A DNA stretch of 64,000 nt from assembly GCA_950295325.1 (NCBI GenBank), contig OX485805.1:58178758-58242757 (forward strand). Reading direction: 5' to 3'. The notes beneath the pieces were generated by a model. That model saw nothing but the letters and a program-made list of their open reading frames with translations, was not told where the DNA came from and made no database searches. This DNA comes from Polytrichum commune (Eukaryota; Streptophyta; Polytrichopsida; Polytrichales; Polytrichaceae). The translations under genes and the position numbers were made by a program. How positions within the stretch are numbered: position 1 is the stretch's first letter; every line of letters begins with the position of its first letter. This document shows positions 56,248 through 64,000 of this stretch, in pieces.

Positions 56248-56546
56248 CCTCACTGCCACCACATAATCCACAAGACAACATAAACCATCATGGATTAGTG
56301 ACAATATTACAGATAGTAAGATTACAATGCCGATCATGCAGCAAATCATCCGCTGCTAGGCTACACCGAGATTACTCATTCTTGTATTGAGCTTTTCCCA
56401 CATTGAATCCTGCAAACACCCACAACCATAAAAAATTGCGGTCACAGAGGCTTGTCACAATCTTCCAATTGCTGTGAAAGCATGTCCTACAGCAGCTTGT
56501 ACATGATGGTGGTTTTCCCTGCTGCATCTAATCCAAGCATCACCAC
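56248..56546 (-). pseudogene. ARF-family small GTPase fragment
   Basis: A minus-strand exon starts after an acceptor (ttggcag) at 56546 and encodes VVMLGLDAAGKTTIMYKLL, the ARF P-loop (GxxxxGKT), then meets TAG at 56489-56487. A second acceptor (tttgcag) precedes 56409, where GFNVGKAQYKN (56409-56372) matches the ARF switch I region. A weaker piece near 56290-56220 (DGL..LVD ... DDERISEV) may be the following strand and helix. The segment between KLL and GFNV and the DVGGQ motif are missing, so the gene is dead. The VVMLGLD spelling resembles plant ARF-B types. It could be a captured gene fragment or a decayed retained gene. Confidence 0.55.
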
Positions 56547-56549
56547 CTG

Positions 56550-57636
56550 CCAAGATAATCGTAATCAATTCAGTGCCCTTGAAAATTGGTCTCGTGATTG
56601 CAGTCATGTAACTGCCGAAGAATGCAGAGAAGTGGTGTTCAAAATACAGACCCAAGCAGGGCATGGACATGTCCAAGTACAAGTTAGAATATTGTCGAGA
56701 GTCGACGGAGGCTGTTTTTATATTTCGGTAAATTTAGGCATAACTTTATCAAGTAGAAGAAGCAATATCCCATGGGTGAAAACTTAATGAATAAGAATTT
56801 AATTGGGATTTCATTTTCAATGTGAAACCATCAATAAAGCATGTAATTAACTTGGAGGTGAGAGATATTACAAAATCCTCGTTGGCACTGAGATTATAAT
56901 TTTGCGACTTCCATTTGAAAGGTCTTTATCATCCAAAATTTAAACTTTAAATTACTGTGTTATTTTGAATATGTCGATTTTGAAAATATTTTAGTTAATG
57001 AGAACTACTTTCACAAGTATTCATACATATTAAACCTAATTAAGTGCGATTAAACGTAATTAATTGTAAATAACCATTACGTGAAAATTGAAAGTAGTTC
57101 AGCGCAAGGCTTAAGCCTTTTAAGAGCATTCATACACAATGGGAAAGTGTTAGCTGCAACTGTTTGGGTATTGGGCAACCTGGACTTCTTTCAAATTTAA
57201 GTTAAAGTGTAGACTAACGGTCAATGACCCTAAACTGGTATCCACCCTCCCCGCCATCGAGAGCACCCTAGCCTCCCTCCCTCCCCGCCATCCACCGCAC
57301 CCTAACCTCCCTCCCTTCCTTCCCCGCCATCCACAGCACTTACTGCCTCGACATTCCAAAACTCTCCCCGACTGCCACCTAAGTGAACTAGTGCTTGCGC
57401 ATCCAGTGTAGGTGTAGCGTTCAACCACCTGATCAATTGGTTGGAGTAGAAAAACACAGCCTGCACCAATGGCGTGGATTTTTTACATACCAGCTGACAC
57501 CACCCATCCCTTCCTCTCCACCTTCGGGTTGTTGAGTCATGGACACGGAAGAGGGGTTTGAGAATGCTAGCTATGAGAGTAGTGAGGGCGACACAATAAG
57601 CGGTAGTGAGAGCGGACCATGGAGCAAGAGTGAGGG
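56550..57636. other. Unassigned flank left of element F
   Basis: No gene recognised. Contains a member of the AT-rich repeat near 57015-57065, and a C-rich stretch (57240-57340) with repeated ccctccctccc and ccgccatc words. The base run before 57637 (gaggg, 57632-57636) would be the left target duplication of element F. Confidence 0.4.
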
Positions 57637-58631
57637 TGTCGCAACCCTTGCTAGCCCTCCTTGACCATCTTGCCAATTTTCATTTCCTAGCAAAGGTTAC
57701 GAGCGCTAACCATTCGCATACCGCCATGCTAATGGTTAGCTCCTCTCACCCCGGACCTTATAGTTCATAGGAGGGGAACCAACCCTCCTACTTTGCTTTC
57801 GGGACTCACCCCTTCAATCGCTAACCAACCCCTTTAATCGGTAACCAATCCTTAGATGTGGACTTCCATCCATGGAAGTCCCATCTTATGTTGATCATCG
57901 CGTTGCCGGAGCAACACTACAACAACCCGAACCATACTAGGCAACTATGGCCTCACATTAGGCCAATGCCAATGGAGGCCGTGCCGTTCGGCCTCGGGTG
58001 GGTGAGGCCACACCACCTCACCCATATAAGCCTCTAGGACTCTACGCGGGGCCCCTACCCCACCGTCAACCAACCTCTTGTCTCTCTACCAAGAGTTGGG
58101 GCCAAGTGGACATTTTCCCTTAGCCGCTGGGCCTAGAAGCCCCCAGCAGCTTCAGACCATCATAACTTCCTTGTATGATGTCTGATTCCAGCAACCAACC
58201 ACTCCTCTTCATCTACGCTTCACGTAGATGCCGATGGACTCCTCACTTGCCCCATTCGGGCAAGTGGTGAGGACGTTATGCCTGTTTGAACCTTGGCAGT
58301 CCCGGGAATCACTCCCAGGCACTGCTGTACCAGGGCGCTGTCCCGGGACAGCGCCCCACTCAAATGGCCATAACTCCTAGCTCACACCTCCGATTGAGGT
58401 GTTCTTGAGCATTCTAGAATCACCACGCCATGAGCTACGCATAGCTCATGGCCTTACCCTTGTACCTCCTAGTCTTCGTGGATGGGAGGCGCTCCCAACG
58501 CCCGGGGACCTCACCCACACTAGGATCACTTGGGCCCTCTCACCAACCGCGCCACAAGTCCCGGGTGTCACTCCGGGGTCCCCCTTGTGCCCATGGTGTT
58601 TCGGCCACTCCTCATGGAGAGGTGCGCGACA
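57637..58631 (-). repeat. LTR L10 (3' LTR of element F)
   Basis: 995 bp, TG...CA ends, B-type subfamily. Confidence 0.95.
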
Positions 58632-59430
58632 CCCACCCCCACCAAACGGAGTCGATGCCCTCATCGACTATACTCGTAGTCGGCACACCAATTCTCAAGT
58701 TGCCATCCTCTATGGTGCGGCATTGTGTTTACCTTAGGGCGCGACCCCCACAATGCTTCTTCAAATTTGGCATAGTCCCAAAGGTGTCGTTCCTAGGTGG
58801 TCCGTTAGCAACCTTGGATCTCTCATCCAAGGACCTAACCTACACTAGACCCACCTACTTTGGGACTCACTTGGGTTGCCCCTCCTTTGGGGCCTCCCCC
58901 GTTAGGCTCCACTAGCCTAACGTGACACATCTAGGCGAGACCTCAACGCTTCCACTAAGTTGTCTCGGTTGCAACTCCGAGATGGCTTTCCATTGTTAAG
59001 CCATGCCTCGATCGCACGGGGGTGATGCCAAGTCCCGCCCGACTCGGTTCCCACTTTGCTCTTTCGAGACATGGGTTCATGACTCCCATGCGCCAACTCT
59101 TGTTAGCTCGCGGGTAGCACTTTTATGAGCACGCGCCATCACCTTGTCCCCGCCCGGACAAGCCCACGGCTAAGAAGTTTTTTGGTTTTATCCAAGGCCC
59201 CTCCTAGCCATGGCCCCAATTACTCGGCTTACCCAACCTAGTTTGGCATATCTATTCCCCCTCTTCCACTAACCAAGCACAAGTACAAGACTAGGACCTC
59301 ATCTCGTACTTTTCTCTTTGCACCACTAAAGTTTGGACTTTATTCCCTCAAGCCAAAGAACAAGTTCATGTTGTGGAGCAATTAGCCTCGAAGCTAAGTG
59401 TGCTACTAGCGTCTCTCCCCCACTAAAGGA
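58632..59430 (-). other. 3' untranslated region of element F
   Basis: Conserved non-coding 3' region; polypurine complement (cacccccacc) beside the LTR. Confidence 0.7.
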
Positions 59431-59434
59431 GATT

Positions 59435-62400
59435 GATGTCCTCATCAATGCCTACGCTTCATTTTATTGGAATGTCTAGCCTTAGTTTCTTCAAAGTGCT
59501 TTACCAATTCCTTGGCGTTCATCATGTCTCTTGCCGCTACCCAAACGGTTTCTTTTTCATGGTATCCTCACCATTTCACCAAGTACTCCTTTGTACATTT
59601 TCTTTCATTTTCACTTGGTCTTCCTACACTTGAGGATGCCCTCTTACCTCATGTTCCAAATGACCTCCACAAGGTCGGGACGTGGCCTAATCACTTGCTT
59701 GTGATCGGGCCACAAGGTGTCGTCCTAAAATGACTTTCATAATGAGACATGAAATGTCGGATGCACTTTGATCTCCGGCGGTAATTCCAACTTATACATG
59801 TCCTTGAACACTTGTTCCACAATGGAAAACGAAGCTCCAATTTTGGACATGAACTTTTGGAGCGAGGTCTTCCGGCTAAGTGAAGTTGTTCACATTCAAC
59901 AACACCTTTTGGCCCACCTCATTCTCCACTTCGCGTCTTCCGGCATTTACTAGCACTCCGTAGCACCTTCGGGCTTCCTCCACCGACAACTTGGTCATCT
60001 CCAAGACTTGTTTACCATCCTTGGCCAAGTCCTCACCATCTTGGTTAAACTCTAGTGTTGAATGTGCCCCCTCGAGAGCTAGGTTAATAGGTTGGAGCGC
60101 ATCCACTCCATAAGCCACCACCAAAGACCACCCCTTGGTAGCCAAGTGCGTGGCTACATTGCAATTACACTCCGCTCGACCCACATAGTCCGCCCAATCT
60201 CCTTGGTCCGCCCCCACCAAGTTCCTCAAGTATTGCTTCAAGTCTCCATTCACACGCTTTGTTTTCCCATCCATTTGGGAATACACGGCCGTGCTAAACC
60301 TTAGTTTCAATACAACCTCCTTAGAGAAATGCATTGAAAATGCACTTGTGAACTTTGGATCTTGATCCCACACAATCACTCTTGGCAACCCGTGGTGCCT
60401 CAACCATCCTTTGAGAAAAGGCTATGCGGTCTCCAACGCGGTGGCGGTTCCCACAATCGGCACCATGTGTGCCAACTTGGCAAACCGCTCTACCATCAAC
60501 AAGATGGCATCATACCCATGTGACTCCGGCAAACTTGTGATCAAGTCCATGCACATACTATGCCATGGCGCCGACGGGATAGGCAACGGTTGCAAGAAAC
60601 CGCCTTGCTTTTGGTAAGAGGCTCGGTTCATTTGAACCTTGATTCAAGCCTTCACAAAGTGGGCTATATCTTCCTTTATGCACCGCCAATGGTACCTCCA
60701 TGACACCATTCTATGGCGGTTTTTTCTTTCTCCTCTAAGGCCGGCAATAGGACTATCAAATTCCTCCTTCAAAACCGATAGCCTCAACTTGCCGTGTGGC
60801 ACATACACCCAACTTTGCTTGCACTTGAACAATCCGTCCACCAACTTAACCTCTTTGAGCACCTTGCTCTTGCGAAGTTCACCTAAAAGTTTTTGTGCTT
60901 TTGGGGTAGTGAATTTACCCCTCCCGTATCTTGCATTACAAGTTTCCTTCGCCGGCACACATTAGCCACAAGGTTTGGATGGTTCTCATTGCTTGGAACT
61001 CATCCGGTCTACTTCGCGCATCCGGCACCACATTTCCACGGTCCGGTTTGTGGATCAAATCCACCTTCATAAGCGCCAAACTATCATGCCACCGCAATGA
61101 CTTGGCGCTTACTTGCGCTTGAATGTCAAAATTCTTTTAGGACACATTGTCCATGTAGACCTTTGCTTTGTGCGACCCCAAATAGTGTCGCCACATCTTC
61201 AAGCAATGCACTACGACAAAGAAGTTCTTTGTCATGAGTTGGTTGTCTTCTTTGACAACCATCGAGCTTCATGCTCCCATATGCAATGGCCATCCATCTT
61301 ACATCAACAATCCGCCATTGGCAAAGTTAATCAACCCCGTATGCACCTCAAAAGGTTTGTCAAGCTCCGCGAACTTGAGCACGGGCGTCTAAGAACACTT
61401 GCTCTCAAGCTCCCTAAAGACTTGGTGGCAAGGCTCATCCCACTCTTGGGATAGCCAATTCTTCCACAAGTCGGATAAGGTCGGATAACCATCAAGCTTA
61501 ACGCTCTCATATGCAATGGCCATCCATCTTACATTAACCATCCGCCAATGGCAAAGTCACTCGCCACCCCGTATTCACCTCAAAAGGTTTGTCAAGCTCC
61601 GCGAACTTGAACACGGGTGGCAAAGACGACTTTGTATTAAGCTCCCCAAAGACTTTGGGGGCAAGGCTCATCCCACTCTTAAGATAGCCATTTCTTTCAC
61701 AAGTCGCACAGGGTTTGACAACCTTTAAGCTTAATGCTCCCATATGCAATGGGCATCCATCTTGGATCAACATCCGCCAATGGTAAAGTCACTCGCCCCC
61801 GTATGCATCTCAAAAGGTTTGTCAAATTTTGCAAAATTGTGCACGGGCGTCTAAGAAAGCTTGCTCTTAAGCTCCTCAAAGACTTGGTAACAAGGCTCAT
61901 CCCACTCTTGGGATAGCCATTTTTCCAACAAGTTGACTAAGGTCCTAGCAACCTTAGAAACACCTCGAATGAAGTGGTGGTAGTAGTTGGCTAGGCCAAC
62001 AAATGACCTTAGCCCTTCTCTTGAGTCAAGGGCCAATTCTCCTCTTGGATTGCCTTGACATTTGTCATGTTCATCCACCAACTTCCTTTGTCATCACATA
62101 CCTCAAGAACTCAATCTCTTGTTGAGCAAGTTTTTTTTTTTTCACTCCTTGGCGGTAACTCTTTGGGCAACACATTGGTGAATACATCCTTGTATCTCAC
62201 CAACATCCCACCAAACGGTTTAGGGGAGGCCCATCTTTCCTAGCCTCCCCATAAGTTCTTTGGAGTTGCTCCAATTGAACTCCAACCATTATGTTTTCCA
62301 TTTTGCATTTGGTCCATTAAGACCAAATTCAACTTGGATCCTCCTACCATAGGACTCCTTGTCAATTTGAACTTCATCTCCTTGTCATTATGACACATCA

Positions 62401-62600
62401 TAATGCACCGCAAGCACACCGGCTTCGGCCTCACATCTATCATGTGAGTTTCAAAGAAGGTGACCTTTACAATGACATGCACCTTATTAATTTCAAATGG
62501 TGTGAAATTTTGACAAAATTCAATGTCCCACATTGAAAGGTTACATGCATCGCGGCTTCCTTTGCTTCATGCGGTTCGCCCTTTGCAAACCGCACCTTGG
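59435..62600 (-). pseudogene. Broken pol without RT core, element F
   Basis: From 62600 downward: protease end/linker (about 62533-62240), RT-less junction (62110-62160), the clean open segment 62081-61851 (GLRSFVGLANYYHHFIRG ... EWDEPCYQVF), three 229-bp modules, RNase H and integrase. The first integrase frame is open for 104 codons (60958-60644) with the zinc-binding region; the last is open for 175 codons (60403-59876) with VWDQDPKF and the glutamate region. The chromodomain lies at about 59700-59435. The TAG after ETA (60422-60424) is present as in all copies. Confidence 0.85.
61320..61920 (-). repeat. 229-bp pol module repeated three times
   Basis: Landmark gtatgcacc-type words at 61339, 61571 and 61801, spacings 232 and 230. 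Confidence 0.88.
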
Positions 62601-62604
62601 TGGG

Positions 62605-63655
62605 CTTGCCCGCTCTATGCGTCGACAAGCCCCAACCCCCTTATGAGCTTTGGGCTCATGAAAGAGTCCATTGCCTCTTTGTCAACTTATGAGACATATC
62701 TCCGATTACTTGAGCCTCAAGGTATAAAAGACTTGGCCTTGGCTTAAGGCTATTAGCCTTGGCCACAAAGCCATAGTCTAACATTCGGTCCACGGCAACA
62801 ATATGTTTTGGCTTGGTCCGCAAAGCCAACTTTTAACATCCCGTCCGCGGCACAAATATGTTCTAGCTTGGTACCACCAATTCACATTGTAACATTCCGT
62901 CCGCGGCCCAAACATTATATGGATTAGTAGCATAAAACCAACTTCTAACATTCCGCATACGGCACAAATATGATTTGGCTTGGTACCACAAAGCCACCTT
63001 CCCACATTGCGTCCGCGGAACGAGCATGATTTGCCTTGGTATAACGGCCACACTACTTATGCCCATTTCCTTGAGACCTTTTTCGGCTAAACCCACTTCA
63101 TGGTGGTACGCCGTCGAACTTCTTTTTAGGACCATCGACTTCAATGTTCTTCAAATCTTAAAGATTCCCGATACGTCCTCAAGAAGCTTTGGGGACTCGG
63201 ACATGGAATTCACCACCCGCTTTTGAATTCCCACCTAAAACGATGCATGTCTCACAAGGTCGTCCATTTTAGGTGTATCTTTCCCTTGTGCGTTTGAATA
63301 GCGCACATAGGCCTTAAGAGGCCCCGGGTGCCTCATTTGCACCAATTCCAACATCACCACCTTTTAAGCATTTCAAATTGGAATTTCAATCCAAAATTAA
63401 TACCCTCCAAGGTTTTAGGTGCATTCGGTATTCTAGGCCCCAAATACTTTTGGAGGTTTGTGGGAGCCCTTTTCAAAGCACTCCTTCATTTTCCTTACCG
63501 AATCCACCTTAGTGCCCACCATTGTCATTAGAACCAATGGTATGGTCAAACTCCACTTGCACATGATCCTTGTTCCAATTTAAGCCTCAGAACCTTTTGG
63601 AAACCACGGGCTCACCATCACAACCCGCATTTTTTTGATAGTCATGTTTCCCTCA
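62605..63655 (-). pseudogene. Gag-like region of element F
   Basis: Starts near 63646 as in the other copies; broken by frameshifts. The 3' part (62778-63053 and 62863-63144 frames) has the fullest run of 50-60 bp cysteine-containing repeats (NVGRWLCGTK, RTECYNV, CRGRDVKSWLCG). Confidence 0.5.
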
Positions 63656-63682
63656 AAGTGCGAGCTCAAAATTTGGAACCCT

Positions 63683-63694
63683 GCTCTGATACCA
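63683..63694 (-). promoter_or_regulatory. Primer-binding site for initiator Met tRNA (element F)
   Basis: Minus strand TGGTATCAGAGC, two bases inside the 5' LTR at 63697. Confidence 0.92.
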
Positions 63695-63696
63695 CG

Positions 63697-64000
63697 TGTC
63701 GCAACCCTTGCTAGCCCTCCTTGACCATCTTGCCAATTTTCATTTCCTAGCAAAGGTTACGAGCGCTAACCATTCGCATACCGCCATGCTAATGGTTAGC
63801 TCCTCTCACCCCGGACCTTATAGTTCATAGGAGGGGAACCAACCCTCCTACTTTGCTTTCGGGACTCACCCCTTCAATCGCTAACCAACCCCTTTAATCG
63901 GTAACCAATCCTTAGATGTGGACTTCCATCCATGGAAGTCCCATCTTATGTTGATCATCGCGTTGCCGGAGCAACACTACAACAACCCGAACCATACTAG
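63697..64000 (-). repeat. LTR L11 (5' LTR of element F), incomplete
   Basis: First 304 bp in plus coordinates, identical to 57637-57940; the remainder lies beyond the window. Confidence 0.93.

Larger units (their letters stand above)
57637..64000 (-). mobile_element. Element F: very young non-autonomous chromovirus, cut by window edge
   Basis: Minus-orientation copy of the same family: 3' LTR at 57637-58631, internal region 58632-63696 and the first 304 bp of the other LTR (63697-64000). Those 304 bases match the first LTR at every position by my reading. It has the primer site, gag, RT-less pol, three 229-bp modules, integrase and chromodomain. Its LTRs share the ctaaccaacccctttaatcgg insertion with element B. 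It lies about 21 kb from the nest, so the family inserts outside its own copies too. Confidence 0.92.

Noticed and set aside
57302-57676. 124-codon minus-strand frame near LTR L10
   Set aside because: It starts inside the LTR of element F and runs into low-complexity C-rich sequence; no domain.

Overview
The window looks like an intergenic, repeat-packed stretch of a land-plant nuclear genome. The signs are TTTAGGG telomere-type motifs, GT-AG introns, chromodomain Ty3/Gypsy (chromovirus) retroelements primed by initiator-Met tRNA, miniature inverted-repeat elements and CACTA-like debris. The species cannot be fixed from sequence alone; the size of the retroelement nest suggests a large genome. 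No rRNA, tRNA or CRISPR array was recognised.

Positions 1-2589 are non-coding flank with a MITE-like element (272-802) and an imperfect tandem array (2120-2589). At 2590 the array is split by a 33.8 kb block (2590-36388) made almost wholly of copies of ONE chromovirus family inserted into each other. The outer element A has sister LTRs at 2590-3562 and 35417-36388 and a 5-bp target duplication GCTGG on both sides. Inside it lie a rearranged inverted segment (about 3.6-18.07 kb), a young plus-strand copy B (18439-25263, duplication CCATG) and a young minus-strand copy C (26166-33103, duplication TCTAA). A seventh internal region belongs to copy F (57637 to the window end), whose two LTRs are identical over the 304 bases visible in the second. 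Each internal region, read 5' to 3', carries a tRNA primer site, gag-like sequence, the protease-to-RT linker, RNase H, integrase and a chromodomain. All lack the reverse transcriptase core and share the same in-frame stops, so the family spread as a non-autonomous element. A 229-bp module at the RT/RNase H junction is repeated two to four times, with copy number differing between copies. A 514-bp PIF/Harbinger-type MITE sits in one LTR.

From 36.4 to 57.6 kb is older sequence: telomere-like tracts, a 361-bp tandem duplication, a striking 1-kb array of about 16 near-palindromes centred on GTCGAC (38445-39495), then an almost complete but twice-interrupted transposase-like gene (39697-42765, DUF7869-like, one intron). 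A second, 5'-truncated relative (49011-50866) faces it. Between them lie an inverted-repeat pair, two 3' exons of an unrecognised gene (46057-47155) and a foldback. From 53.6 to 56.6 kb minus-strand fragments of a CACTA-type transposase and of an ARF-family GTPase lie in the same orientation, which may be a gene-capturing transposon remnant. No intact cellular gene is visible.

The most interesting signals are the self-nesting non-autonomous chromovirus with its expanding 229-bp pol module, the inversion recorded by split target-site duplications, and the palindromic array next to the transposase-like gene.
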